32,374 nucleotides of DNA from Candidatus Rifleibacteriota bacterium. Lineage in GTDB: Bacteria > Muiribacteriota > Ozemobacteria > Ozemobacterales > Ozemobacteraceae. Both the position numbers and the translations under genes were made by a program. The notes below the pieces were generated by a model, which saw only the letters and a program-made list of their open reading frames with translations, searched no databases and was not told the DNA's origin. Where the stretch lies: the NCBI GenBank assembly GCA_015233565.1, contig JADFXM010000071.1:1-32374 (forward strand), read 5' to 3'. Of this stretch, positions 23,701-32,085 are shown in pieces (within the stretch, counting starts at the first letter, position 1; the number at the start of each line of letters is the position of its first letter).

Positions 23701-24902
23701 GAAGGACCTAGGGGGCCTGTTGTTCCTGTTATTCCAGGGATTCCGGTGCTACCGGTTGCCCCGGCAGGGCCTTGAGGGCCTGCCGTTCCGTCCTGGGAAA
23801 GAATTTGCCACGCACTTCCAGCATAAACATATGCTTTTCCTTCTGAGGTGTTATAATAAACCCAGTTTGTTTGTGGATTAGCGGGCGGGACATCAGAGGG
23901 CCCCTCCCAGATCAACCCATTAAACCAGGAAGTATCGGGTGTAAGTTTTACCCCTGGAACGGAAGTTTCTTCGGCAGCTCTAACAGCGATTTGGTTGACT
24001 TTCAATTGCTTAAGGCCATTTCCAGAAAATTCCAAAGTGTAATTACCAACTGGTACACCATAAATTTTATAGTTCCCGGATTCATCACAAAAACCGGAAT
24101 ACGATGTTCCCGGAATGAAAGCTACTAGCACTGTTTTTGTATATTCAGAAGGAACAGAAATATTTCCGGAAAGATCTCCGGTTGGGGTTAGTTGAAGGTT
24201 GACATAATCGGCTTGATCGATTTGAACTGCATCTACGTGAATGTTGCTCTTTATCGCTCCAGTATTGCGATCCTTTTTGGCGATTAGGTTATAATCGCCC
24301 TGGACAACGTTATTGAAGACGAAGACACCAGTTGAGTCTGAGTAGGCAGAATATAATTGTCCAGGAATGTTTTGAGTAGTATCAGGTATAATCTGGGGAT
24401 TAATTGCAGATTTGATTTCTGATTTAACATCCGGCTTAATTTCAGGTTTTGCCTCAAGTCTGATTTCGCAGGAAATCTCGGGTTTGGTTTGGAGATCAAT
24501 CGAGGATTTTATTTCGGATCTGGAAGTAAGTTTACTCTCGAGTTTTGCCTCAGGTCTGTTTTCGGAATTAACATCAGGTTTAATTTCCAGATTACCCAGG
24601 ATTTTAATTGAGGGCTTATTTCCAGCGTTTTCAATTCGAATACTGGGAAAAAGCGGATTGGAATCTATCGCAACAAGATAAACTGGTACACTTGCAACCG
24701 AACTGTCACTTTTTAATTGTCCTTTAACGACCCCGGTAGGTAAGGCGGAAATTCCGATGAGGTTGTTTCCGCTTCCGCTGCTTCCTCCACCGCCGCAACC
24801 GAGAGCTAAACAAGACAATAGCAAAGTCAAAAAAAAGCAGGCAGAAAACACACATTTTCTCAATAATTCAGGATACTTGCTTACTTTATTAAATTTTGTC
24901 AT
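20781..24902 (-). CDS. Giant modular lipoprotein: 10 W/Y modules with collagen-like stretches, fibronectin-like domain, FGE-fold C-terminus
   Basis: 1373 residues. I start at the ATG at 24902, which has a GAAGGA ribosome binding site; the upstream TTG at 24944 has none and would spoil the signal peptide. The signal peptide ends in the lipobox LALGC followed by GGGGSSGSG, so it is a lipid-anchored envelope or surface protein. Next come carboxypeptidase-regulatory-like beta domains (FVFNNVVQGDYNLIAKK, GNYKIYGVPVGNYTLEF), interrupted by a Lys/Glu/Pro/Ser-rich insert. Ten modules of the type IxWKG-x-APxNPxLNWAYYNTxDxKAYIYNGTxWQxxxxDG follow, each joined by Gly-X-Y repeats (GPTGATGPTG style). A fibronectin-like domain (IVLTWHTNEFAESQVEYGT) and a formylglycine-enzyme/C-type-lectin fold (YVPGGTFKRD, GYRLPTEAEWEWAA, ELGIYDMSGNVFEWC, GFRVVRQ) end it. 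The last domain lacks the FGE active-site cysteines, so binding or scaffold is more likely than catalysis. It is the third frame of an operon with its 2286-aa paralogue. Confidence 0.9.
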   Translation of the reverse strand: MTKFNKVSKYPELLRKCVFSACFFLTLLLSCLALGCGGGGSSGSGNNLIGISALPTGVVKGQLKSDSSVASVPVYLVAIDSNPLFPSIRIENAGNKPSIKILGNLEIKPDVNSENRPEAKLESKLTSRSEIKSSIDLQTKPEISCEIRLEAKPEIKPDVKSEIKSAINPQIIPDTTQNIPGQLYSAYSDSTGVFVFNNVVQGDYNLIAKKDRNTGAIKSNIHVDAVQIDQADYVNLQLTPTGDLSGNISVPSEYTKTVLVAFIPGTSYSGFCDESGNYKIYGVPVGNYTLEFSGNGLKQLKVNQIAVRAAEETSVPGVKLTPDTSWFNGLIWEGPSDVPPANPQTNWVYYNTSEGKAYVYAGSAWQILSQDGTAGPQGPAGATGSTGIPGITGTTGPLGPSGNQGTSGISILWKGGLASAPINPVLNWAYYNSSVNKAYFFNGTNWQQILKDGEIGSQGPTGATGPTGSTGATGNPGAIGANGIGIIWKGAATMAPSSPLINWAYYNTVDRQSYIYNGTSWQTLSKDGATGVTGSTGAQGAAGTNGLNGNNGIGILWQGASTLDPTNPLVNWAYYNTSDRKAYIYNGVTWQVIAIDGLQGPIGVQGETGTTGPAGNIGIGLIWAGQLSSPPSNPGVNWVYYDTSVSKTFIYNGSAWEVIVYDGTIGPQGLIGPQGSVGATGTDGTSIIWKGPSTVAPPNAQLNWAYYNTADQKAYIYNGTAWLVMVQDGIQGPIGPRGPTGFTGDSGANGLDIVWQGSLPSAPPNPQLNWVYYDTSAFKAYIYNGTMWQILAQDGIQGPIGTQGVAGTTGADIQWKGVQVNAPPNPGLNWVYYNSIDKIAYIFNGAAWQTMLQDGIIGAPGPTGSNGSVGPQGPAGNPGPTGTPGITGITGSTGSSITWKGQFTTPPINPAINWAYYNYSDGKAYYFDGFTWQVLGEDGKKGTTGTQGLPGITGSSAYVDWRGSFPTAPLNPAINWIYYNTTDGKLYIYDGTSWEIMAQDPLINGTTPSISLLQADYWSSSADTIVLTWHTNEFAESQVEYGTTPAFGETSTLDAEFVKDHTITIASLQPGTLYYFQAESKGSSGKIGISSLTAYTDAVSANIGTLKYVPGGTFKRDGTTGNNTSVSGFYMSKFEVTQSAYSSIVGANPSAFTGNTNPVDSVRWYDSIVFCNKLSLNEGLTPTYSISGSANPAFWGAVPTSQDSTWDSVTCNWNANGYRLPTEAEWEWAAMGAIDNYQKTFAGDSNDNNVLIPMHSILRGDRVLHTGSISYFAWTSENSQATSHSVGSKFPNELGIYDMSGNVFEWCWDWYDNNYPPSGTITNPKGGTQTLYRIKRGAGYQNSVNSGLFGLAARSFSTPDYCSNDQGFRVVRQ
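21898..23937 (-). repeat. Ten W/Y-collagen modules of the 1373-aa lipoprotein
   Basis: In-frame tandem repeats of about 60-84 codons. Each has a conserved half (WKG, NWAYYNT, KAYIYNGT, WQ, DG) and a variable number of Gly-X-Y triplets ending just before the next WKG. The last copy ends in a linker instead of a collagen stretch. Module length varies mainly through triplet number. Confidence 0.85.
24388..24630 (-). repeat. Degenerate Lys/Glu/Ile/Pro repeat insert
   Basis: About 75 residues built from short degenerate units around [KR]xE[IA]K[PS] (LEAKPEIKPDVKSEIKSAI and similar). The 2286-aa paralogue lacks it: there NSNIRAEASF runs straight into TQNIPGKLY. It looks like a local expansion of short repeats within an otherwise conserved beta domain. 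Confidence 0.65.
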
Positions 24903-25228
24903 TGAATTTGTCCTTCTTCGGGAACAAAAAATAGAGTCCCCCAAGCGAATAATGCTATTTTGGGGTGAGATTCGATTCGGTTAATCCCCTGGTAAAAGTG
25001 GGTCTTCAGCGAAGTTGGTGCTAACTCCGGCACCGGCAAAAAAACGGGTGGAGTTGATTTTCCTAGAACCCATAAAATTTGATTTATGTGCCGTCGCGTT
25101 TTTTTGCCTCCCTTTTGCGCATCATATCCACTTTCCTTGATACCGAATTTATTGTACCGGGCTTTTCCGAGAGTCTGAATATCAAGAAGGCTCAAAAATG
25201 GGTTAACTTTCATAATAAAGTCTCTCAT
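24899..25228 (-). CDS. Hypothetical protein between the two lipoprotein genes, ATGA-overlapping both
   Basis: 109 codons. Its ATG overlaps the stop of the upstream 2286-aa gene (ATGA at 25225-25228), and its own stop overlaps the ATG of the downstream 1373-aa gene (ATGA at 24899-24902). Two 4-base overlaps at both ends are the hallmark of translational coupling and the best evidence that this is a gene. An internal ATG (residue 6, MKVNPFLSLLDIQ) with GAGAGA upstream is an alternative start. The protein is basic in its middle (YDAQKGGKKTRRH), has no signal peptide, and shows a short hydrophobic stretch near the C-terminus (IALFAWGTLFFV). I recognise no family. Confidence 0.5.
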   Translation of the reverse strand: MRDFIMKVNPFLSLLDIQTLGKARYNKFGIKESGYDAQKGGKKTRRHINQILWVLGKSTPPVFLPVPELAPTSLKTHFYQGINRIESHPKIALFAWGTLFFVPEEGQIQ

Positions 25229-28200
25229 GGATGGGTGCAGCGGAACCCGATGTGTCCATCGGTGTCAGACAAGTTGTGACTTAGATCAAGAGCGAAAGCA
25301 CCCGCCTTGGTATCAGAATCAAATGCTCCACCACGACAGACCGCTCGTTTTGAGGTGGGTGATGAGTCATTGTAAATTTGACCTACCCCATCTGCGGAAG
25401 TATACAAGGTTAGGAAATTGGGCGAGAAATCATTAGTAGTTTCGAACCAACCAGTACCTAAAGAGGACCCCCCGGAATACCAGGTATTCGCATTTTGAAG
25501 TTGATCTACCCATTGCCAGACGTTTCCCCCAATATCCCAAATCTGAGCGTTATTTGAGAGCGTCTTAATCCGATATTGGATGTTTGAACTATTGGGAGTT
25601 GTTCCGGTGGACGATTGAGGGCATGAGTCACCATTGCTTAAACCGCGGTAAATACCGGTGTTAAACGAATTCAATCCATTGTTCAAAACATTTCTAGCAA
25701 TAGCCTGCCATTGTAAATCGGTTAGCAGACGACAGCCAGCAGCTGCACAGCTTAGTTTTGCATTGTACCAATTGATAAGGACCCATGGACGACCACCAGC
25801 AGTAGTTGCGGCTTGGTGCAAACTGCCATCTCCGGAAGTTTGATAAGTCGCGTCATTAGTATAAGTTGATCCTCCACCGTTTGAAGTTCCTGCTGTGGCC
25901 GGGTATTTGCCACAGTAAAATGGTGATACAACTGTGGAATCAGGCAACGAAGTTTTCGGTACTAATACATAAATCGAGCTGTCAAAGGTAACTTCGTTTC
26001 CGTCAGCTCCTTTTATTGTGTGAATATATTGTGTAGCGGCTGTATTTCCATTCCCTGAAAGGTCTGTTCCTTTTGAGGCGTAAACGTCAACCAAAGGATT
26101 TCCATTGCCCGTGAAGTCAATATCAAAGTTGTAAACAGTTTGTGAGGTTGGGTTGAAATTTTTTATCGAACCATTTGTAACGGTTATCCCACTTTGTCCG
26201 AACCCAGTAACCGGTTTGCTGAAGGTAATGGTGATTGGAATCATACTTAAATTTGTCGTTGGGTTTTCCCGGGAGGAACTAATACTTACGGTTGGTACAA
26301 CCCCATCCACGTTAAAGGTGGTGTTAAACTTTAAGGATTGGTCTGTCGGATAAGTCAATACAACGTTATTTCCATCGGAATCCTTAAGGGTTGCGCCAGA
26401 AAGAAGCGAAACGTTTCCTGTGTCGAGATTAGAAGTTACATCGCCTGCCTGAACAGTATAATTCCCTGATGTGCTAAGTGAACTTGTAAATGGAGAGATT
26501 GTGACAATTCCTCCGGTGTTCATTAGTATCTGCATATTATTGCCTGACAAAGTAGCGGTCCTTGAAAAGTTTACTGTGACATTGATCTGGTCATTCAATC
26601 TCATTGTACCAGTAGGAGTGGTGGAGGTAATACTAGTTATCTGGCAGGGGATAATCGTGGAAAAGCTGCACGGATTCGACCAGTCGCTCGTTTTTTTTGC
26701 AGTAGAGTCGTAATATTTGACTTTCAATTGATAGTTGGAATTTTGATCCAGCTGAGTTTTCGAATTCTGGAAAGACCCATGTGCACTGTCTATCGTAGTA
26801 TTGGTTAGATTAACCCCATCGGCTAAACTTCGCCAAACCAGGTTGTTCCCTGAACTGTCGTATAAGGCCCAATCGGTTTGATAGTGTGTGTCCCCGGCAT
26901 CAGGGTCGGTAAAAGCACTGGCGGTAACAGCTGGGGCTAGTGAAAGATTTGTTGAATTATCTGCTGGAGTAACAATGCTTGGGGTGTTGGGTTTATTATC
27001 TGTTGAAAAAGCAACCAAATTTGACCAGCCACTTGCGCCACTTTGGGAACCATAATATCTTACTGATGCTTTGTAATCTGTAGTGAGGGAAAGTTGCGTC
27101 TTGCCATTCAGTGCGTTTTGGAATGTGCCATTTGTAGAGTTAACAAGTATGCTCGTTAGGTTGGTTGTATCGTTTAACTTTTCCCAAACAACTGTAGAAC
27201 CATCGGAAGCAAATATACGCCAATCGGATGCTGAGTGAGTGTCGCCATTCGCTCCTGAGAATGCGCCTCCGGTGATTGTAGGGTTCCGGTCTACTGAAGT
27301 CAGGCTATCTGTTGGAGAAGCTATCAAGGGTTTGTTTGGAACTGAATTTGTGTTGAAGGAAACATATTGTGACCAGCCACTGTCGTTGCCACTGCTGTTG
27401 TAGTATTTTACACGGACTTTGTAAGTTTGTCCCAGGAGAAGTTGATTTGTATAAGGGGAGTGAAATGTTCCCGTTATGGAACTTACAACAATTGATGTGA
27501 GGTTGGATGTGTCATTGTATTTATCCCAAACAAGGCGTCCCCCAATTTCATCGAGCTCCCAATCGGATTTATAATGCGTATCGCCAGAATTGCTGAATGC
27601 GCTTCCTGCTATCGTAGGGTTTAAATTTGCCAGATATTGCCCTTCTGTTGGAGAGGCAATTGTGGAGGATGAAGGAAAGTTATTTGTTGTAAAACTGATT
27701 GAATTCGCCCAGTTACTGATACCTCCATGGTTGTCATAAAATCTGGCCGTTACTTTGTAGGAATTTCCAGGTAAAAGCATGCCATTGTTGGAATAGGGAC
27801 CTTGGAAACTCCCCATTGTAGAATTGACAGTAATATTGTAGAGATTTGATGTATCGTTAGGTGGATTTGCCCAGACAGCTGTTACACCATCATTTGCAAA
27901 TACCACCCATTCAGTTCTAGAAAGACTATCACCAGCGTCACTGTCTGAGAAACTTCCGTTGGCAATTGAAATATTAGGATTGAGCAAAACATTAGCCTGA
28001 TTTGAGGTAGGTGATTGAATTGTTGGCTGGTTAGGTACAAGATCTGTCGAAAAGGAAACTAAATTCGATTTGAGACTTACCCCGCCATGGCTGTCATAAT
28101 AAGTGCATCCAACCTTATAAGTAGTCATTTTGGCAAGCGAGGTTTTTCCGGCTAAATCCCCTGAAAATGCACCGTTTGTGGAATTCACGACGATACTCGT

Positions 28201-31200
28201 AAGATTTGAGGTATCATTGGATTTGGTCCATACTGGACTTACTCCATCGCTTGCATAGATTACCCAATCCGTTTTTAAATGGGAATCTCCGCTGTCAATA
28301 TCGCTGAAAGCGTTTCCGGAGACAGTGGGGTTCAAATTTACGTTGTACAATCCTTCAGATGGGGATGAAATTGTGGGTTGGTTTGGTGGAAAGTCTGTAG
28401 AAAAAGTTATTAAATCAGACCAGGGGCCTGCTCCCAGGCCATTATTTAAATATCTGAGACGAACTTTGTATGTTGTACCGAGTGCAAGTTGAGTTTGGCC
28501 GTTAAGATCGTTTTGGAATGTTCCATTCGTGGAATTAGCAATTATGGCCGTGAGGGAAGATACTTCATTCAATTTTTCCCATTCAATTGTCTGGCCGCTT
28601 TGGTCAAAGATCTGCCAATCGGTTTTTAAATGCGTTGATCCCGAGCCTGCATCGCTGAAGGCACTTCCGGAAATAGTCGGGTTGACAGGAACCCATAATT
28701 GGCCTTCTGTGGGTGAGGCAATAGAGGGTTTATCGGGTAAAGTGTTTGTAGTAATGCCGGTTAAGTCGGACTCGCAGTATTCCCCGTGGCTGTCGTAATA
28801 TCTTACTTTTAACTGGTAAGAATTTCCGAGTGTCAGTTCTGTGGTGCCCTGGGTTGCAAAATCTCCGTGAGCTGCATCTACCACAGTGGTCGTAAGATTA
28901 TTTATATCAGACAATTTTTGCCAAACGACTGTTGTTGCATCGCTTGCATATAGTATCCAATCGGTTGCTGCATGAGTATCTCCAAAGTCACTGTCGGAAA
29001 AGGTCCCCCCGGTAATGGATGGATTAAGTGCAATTCCTGAGTTGCCTCCTACAACACCGGCAATTGGTTTTACGGGAAGGTAGTCTGTGGAAGTTGCAAT
29101 TGCCTTGGTTCCAATTCTTCCGGAGGTTCCCCTGGCTTTAACATCAAAGTAATATAGGGTACTTGGCAAAAGTGCGGTGATTGTTGCTGTGTGGTCTTTT
29201 GTGAATTCTGAGTCCAGTGTTGTGCTGCTTGCATAGGAAAGAGTTGTTCCGTAATCAACCTGAGTATCGGAAAATTCATTTGTGTGCCATGTTAAAACAA
29301 TTTGATCTTTTTTCAAAAATTGGAGCACTGATACTACATTGGAGATTATCGGAACAGTTCCGCTGGAAATGGCATCCTGAGCAAGCAAATTCCACTGTGT
29401 ACCATCGTAAATATAAGCTTTTCCATCGGAGGTATTGTAATAAGCCCAGTTCAATTGCGGAGTAGGGGGATTTACCGTAAGAGAACCTTTCCAGGTGATA
29501 CTTGATCCGTTGGTCCCTGTAATACCTTGTGGTCCTATGGAACCCATGACCCCGTTTTGAACCAATAATTGCCAGGTTGAACCATCAAAGATATAGGTTT
29601 TGCCATCAACGGTATTGTAATAAGCGTAGTTCAATTGAGGGCTGGGCGGGCTTGAAAGAGACCCCTGCCAGAAAATTCCAATTCCGGTGGCGCCAGTTGC
29701 CCCAGTGGAACCAGTGCTGCCATTTTGTCCAACTGACCCCGTTGGGCCGATTGGACCGGTTGGACCCGTGGTTCCGGTTGCGCCTGGTGTACCCATTTGG
29801 CCGTCTTGTGTGATTATGTCCCATGAGGTGCTATTGAAAATATAAGCTTTTCCGCTTGTCATGTCATAGTAAACCCAATTTGTTTGTGGGTTGATAGGAG
29901 GTCCCATCATGGATGGGCCTTTCCAGATTATTCCTAAGCCTGTGGCGCCAGACGGCCCGGTTGTTCCTATTGGGCCTTGCATGCCATCCTGGGAAAGGAT
30001 CTGCCATGCGGTGCCATTGTAAATGTATGCTTTGTTGGCTGTTGTGTCGTAATAAGCCCAATTAATGAATGGATTGGGGGGGGAAGTGGTGTAAGGTCCT
30101 TTCCATGTGATTCCAAGGCCATTAACTCCTGCAGCGCCTGTTGGTCCGGTTGAGCCTGTCGGACCAATTGGTCCCTGGAGGCCGTCTTGTGCGATGACCT
30201 GCCATGCAGTGCCATTGTAAATGTAGGCTTTTTGATCACTTGAATTGTAATATGCCCAGTTTACCTGAGGCATAGCTGGTGCGACTATGTCTGAACCCTT
30301 CCAGATTATGCTGATTCCATCATTACCAATAGCTCCATTCATTCCTGTCGGGCCTTGAGGGCCAACTGACCCTTGTGGGCCGATTGCGCCATCCTGGATT
30401 ATTACTTCCCAGGCTGCCCCATTGTAGATATAGCTTTTCTTAGCGAGAGTGTCGTAATAAATCCAATTGGTCTGTGGGTTCAAAGGAGCTGCTGGAAGTT
30501 GCCCTTTCCAGAGAATACTTGAACCATTCTGCCCGGCTGGGCCTGGGGAGCCAGTGGGCCCGGTGGGGCCGATGGGGCCCTGGAGTCCATCTTGTATCAT
30601 TACTTGCCATGTTGTTCCGTTGAAAATATAGGCTTTTTGATCTGTAGTATTATAATATGCCCAGTTGAGTTGGGCGTTTGCCGGAGCGGTGCTGTTTGAG
30701 CCCATCCAGGTAATGCTTGTTCCATTGGTTCCATTTTGACCGTTCATCCCGGCGGCGCCTTGGGAGCCGGTTGGGCCTTGTGTTCCAATGAGGCCATTTT
30801 GTGCCAGTATTTGCCAGCTAATTCCATTGAAAATATAAGCTGTGCCAGCAGATGTATTATAATATGCCCAGCTGGTTTGCGGATTTGCCGGGTCAACATT
30901 GGCTTGTCCTTTCCAGATAATGCTTGTACCGGTTAATCCTGTCGGTCCTGTGGAGCCTGTAGCACCAGTATTTCCCTGAGGACCGGTTGCTCCCTGGATT
31001 CCCATTGGGCCGTCTTTGACCAGGACCTGCCAGCTTGTGCCATCAAAAATATAGGCCTTTCCATCGATGGTATTGTAATAAGCCCAATTGAGTTGCGGAT
31101 TCAAGGGAGCAGTTTGGAGTGAATTTTTCCAGGTAATGCTTGTCCCGTTCAATCCGGCTGTTCCTGTGGCCCCTGCTGCCCCTTGGGGACCGGTGTTCCC

Positions 31201-32085
31201 TTGAAGTCCTGCGGTTCCTGTTGCCCCCACTGGACCCTGGGGACCTACTATTCCATCTTTTGAAAGGACCTGCCAGGCGCCATTGTAATAGATATAAGCT
31301 TTTCCATCAGTGGAATTATAATAGACCCAATTGTTTTTGGGATCTGCAGGTGGTGTGCTTGAAGCTCCTTTCCAGGTTAAACCGGTGAACCAGGATGAAT
31401 CTTTTGTTAGAGAAACTGCTGGAACCGCTGTTTCAATACCTGGTTTTACTGTAACTTGATCAATTTTAGATTGCTGAAGCCCATTTCCGAAAAATGCAAC
31501 CGAGTAAACTCCTCCCGGCAAGCCATAAATTTTGAAATTTCCGTTGTCATCAGTGAATCCGGCAAAGGATGTGCCAGGAATGAATGCTTCCAGGCCAGAT
31601 TTGGATGGATAATCTGATGGAACTGAAATTGATCCGGAAAGATCTCCAGTTGCAGTAAGTTCAACGTTAACTGTGGTCGGCTGCGAAACTGCCGCTTCGA
31701 CATGGATATTATTCTGAATTGCGCTGGAATATCGACTTTTTTTCGCAATAAGGTTGTAATCACCGGCTTCCACTTCGGTGAAAGTAAAATTTCCCTTGCC
31801 ATCGGTTAACGAACAATACAATTTTCCTGGAATGTTTTGTGTGAAACTGGCCTCAGCTCTGATATTTGAATTAACTGGAATTGAATTGACCGCGACCAAA
31901 AAAACTGGAATTCCGGATAGAGTTCCATCTGTTTTTATTGTCCCTTTTACAATTCCGGTGGGGGTGTAAGAAGCGCCCGATAAATTGGTTCCATCCCCAC
32001 CACCACCACCACATCCGATGACGATGAGTAAAATAAAGCTGACAAAAAGAAAAAGAGGGAAACATTTAAAAACATTACTTTTCAT
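25225..32085 (-). CDS. Giant modular lipoprotein: 10 W/Y-collagen modules, 8 fibronectin-like repeats, Ig-like and FGE-fold C-terminus
   Basis: 2286 residues with signal peptide MKSNVFKCFPLFLFVSFILL and lipobox IVIGC followed by a Gly-rich linker. GGAG lies about ten bases before the ATG. In order: two carboxypeptidase-regulatory-like beta domains (NFTFTEVEAGDYNLIAKK, NFKIYGLPGGVYSVAFF); ten WKG...NWAYYNT...KAYIYNGTxWQ...DG modules joined by collagen-like Gly-X-Y repeats; a fibronectin-like domain (IVLTWHTNEFSDTQVDYGT); seven ~110-residue repeats starting PNKPxIxSPTEG and containing NPTISGxAFSDxDSGDTHxxTDW; an Ig-like domain (PITITFSKPVTGFGQSGITVTNG); and a C-terminal formylglycine-enzyme/C-type-lectin fold (LINWYNAKLSCAAAGCRLLTDLQWQ, IWDIGGNVWQWV, RGGAF, GFRC). 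The last domain lacks the FGE catalytic cysteine pair. It is probably a long surface fibre or adhesin anchored in a membrane, and is the first gene of the operon with the 109-codon frame and the 1373-aa paralogue. Confidence 0.9.
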   Translation of the reverse strand: MKSNVFKCFPLFLFVSFILLIVIGCGGGGGDGTNLSGASYTPTGIVKGTIKTDGTLSGIPVFLVAVNSIPVNSNIRAEASFTQNIPGKLYCSLTDGKGNFTFTEVEAGDYNLIAKKSRYSSAIQNNIHVEAAVSQPTTVNVELTATGDLSGSISVPSDYPSKSGLEAFIPGTSFAGFTDDNGNFKIYGLPGGVYSVAFFGNGLQQSKIDQVTVKPGIETAVPAVSLTKDSSWFTGLTWKGASSTPPADPKNNWVYYNSTDGKAYIYYNGAWQVLSKDGIVGPQGPVGATGTAGLQGNTGPQGAAGATGTAGLNGTSITWKNSLQTAPLNPQLNWAYYNTIDGKAYIFDGTSWQVLVKDGPMGIQGATGPQGNTGATGSTGPTGLTGTSIIWKGQANVDPANPQTSWAYYNTSAGTAYIFNGISWQILAQNGLIGTQGPTGSQGAAGMNGQNGTNGTSITWMGSNSTAPANAQLNWAYYNTTDQKAYIFNGTTWQVMIQDGLQGPIGPTGPTGSPGPAGQNGSSILWKGQLPAAPLNPQTNWIYYDTLAKKSYIYNGAAWEVIIQDGAIGPQGSVGPQGPTGMNGAIGNDGISIIWKGSDIVAPAMPQVNWAYYNSSDQKAYIYNGTAWQVIAQDGLQGPIGPTGSTGPTGAAGVNGLGITWKGPYTTSPPNPFINWAYYDTTANKAYIYNGTAWQILSQDGMQGPIGTTGPSGATGLGIIWKGPSMMGPPINPQTNWVYYDMTSGKAYIFNSTSWDIITQDGQMGTPGATGTTGPTGPIGPTGSVGQNGSTGSTGATGATGIGIFWQGSLSSPPSPQLNYAYYNTVDGKTYIFDGSTWQLLVQNGVMGSIGPQGITGTNGSSITWKGSLTVNPPTPQLNWAYYNTSDGKAYIYDGTQWNLLAQDAISSGTVPIISNVVSVLQFLKKDQIVLTWHTNEFSDTQVDYGTTLSYASSTTLDSEFTKDHTATITALLPSTLYYFDVKARGTSGRIGTKAIATSTDYLPVKPIAGVVGGNSGIALNPSITGGTFSDSDFGDTHAATDWILYASDATTVVWQKLSDINNLTTTVVDAAHGDFATQGTTELTLGNSYQLKVRYYDSHGEYCESDLTGITTNTLPDKPSIASPTEGQLWVPVNPTISGSAFSDAGSGSTHLKTDWQIFDQSGQTIEWEKLNEVSSLTAIIANSTNGTFQNDLNGQTQLALGTTYKVRLRYLNNGLGAGPWSDLITFSTDFPPNQPTISSPSEGLYNVNLNPTVSGNAFSDIDSGDSHLKTDWVIYASDGVSPVWTKSNDTSNLTSIVVNSTNGAFSGDLAGKTSLAKMTTYKVGCTYYDSHGGVSLKSNLVSFSTDLVPNQPTIQSPTSNQANVLLNPNISIANGSFSDSDAGDSLSRTEWVVFANDGVTAVWANPPNDTSNLYNITVNSTMGSFQGPYSNNGMLLPGNSYKVTARFYDNHGGISNWANSISFTTNNFPSSSTIASPTEGQYLANLNPTIAGSAFSNSGDTHYKSDWELDEIGGRLVWDKYNDTSNLTSIVVSSITGTFHSPYTNQLLLGQTYKVRVKYYNSSGNDSGWSQYVSFNTNSVPNKPLIASPTDSLTSVDRNPTITGGAFSGANGDTHSASDWRIFASDGSTVVWEKLNDTTNLTSILVNSTNGTFQNALNGKTQLSLTTDYKASVRYYGSQSGASGWSNLVAFSTDNKPNTPSIVTPADNSTNLSLAPAVTASAFTDPDAGDTHYQTDWALYDSSGNNLVWRSLADGVNLTNTTIDSAHGSFQNSKTQLDQNSNYQLKVKYYDSTAKKTSDWSNPCSFSTIIPCQITSITSTTPTGTMRLNDQINVTVNFSRTATLSGNNMQILMNTGGIVTISPFTSSLSTSGNYTVQAGDVTSNLDTGNVSLLSGATLKDSDGNNVVLTYPTDQSLKFNTTFNVDGVVPTVSISSSRENPTTNLSMIPITITFSKPVTGFGQSGITVTNGSIKNFNPTSQTVYNFDIDFTGNGNPLVDVYASKGTDLSGNGNTAATQYIHTIKGADGNEVTFDSSIYVLVPKTSLPDSTVVSPFYCGKYPATAGTSNGGGSTYTNDATYQTSGDGSLHQAATTAGGRPWVLINWYNAKLSCAAAGCRLLTDLQWQAIARNVLNNGLNSFNTGIYRGLSNGDSCPQSSTGTTPNSSNIQYRIKTLSNNAQIWDIGGNVWQWVDQLQNANTWYSGGSSLGTGWFETTNDFSPNFLTLYTSADGVGQIYNDSSPTSKRAVCRGGAFDSDTKAGAFALDLSHNLSDTDGHIGFRCTHP
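26650..29080 (-). repeat. Seven tandem ~110-residue fibronectin-like repeats
   Basis: Seven in-frame copies begin with PVKPIAG, PDKPSIASPTEG, PNQPTISSPSEG, PNQPTIQSPTSN, PSSSTIASPTEG, PNKPLIASPTDS and PNTPSIVTPADN. Each carries a TDW...WxKxNDTSNLTSIVVNSTNGTF core and ends in YKVxxRYYDSxG...WS..VSFST. They are found only in the 2286-aa protein. Confidence 0.85.
29363..31401 (-). repeat. Ten W/Y-collagen modules of the 2286-aa lipoprotein
   Basis: Same module type and same number (ten) as in the downstream paralogue, with individual copies more or less closely matched between the two genes, for example NAQLNWAYYNTxDQKAYI in module 4 here and module 6 there. Confidence 0.85.

Noticed and set aside
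23871..24128. Plus-strand open frames opposite the collagen-like regions
   Set aside because: Gly-X-Y codon bias on the coding strand leaves long stop-free antisense frames; none has a start signal or domain.
20781..26000. Diversity-generating retroelement with the lectin-fold tips as variable proteins
   Set aside because: No reverse transcriptase, template repeat or AAC-rich variable stretch is visible; the C-terminal codons are not enriched for adenine-mutable Asn codons.
21898..31401. CRISPR-like or satellite DNA repeats
   Set aside because: The periodicity is that of protein modules: in frame, diverged at DNA level, with variable unit length and no identical direct repeats with unique spacers.
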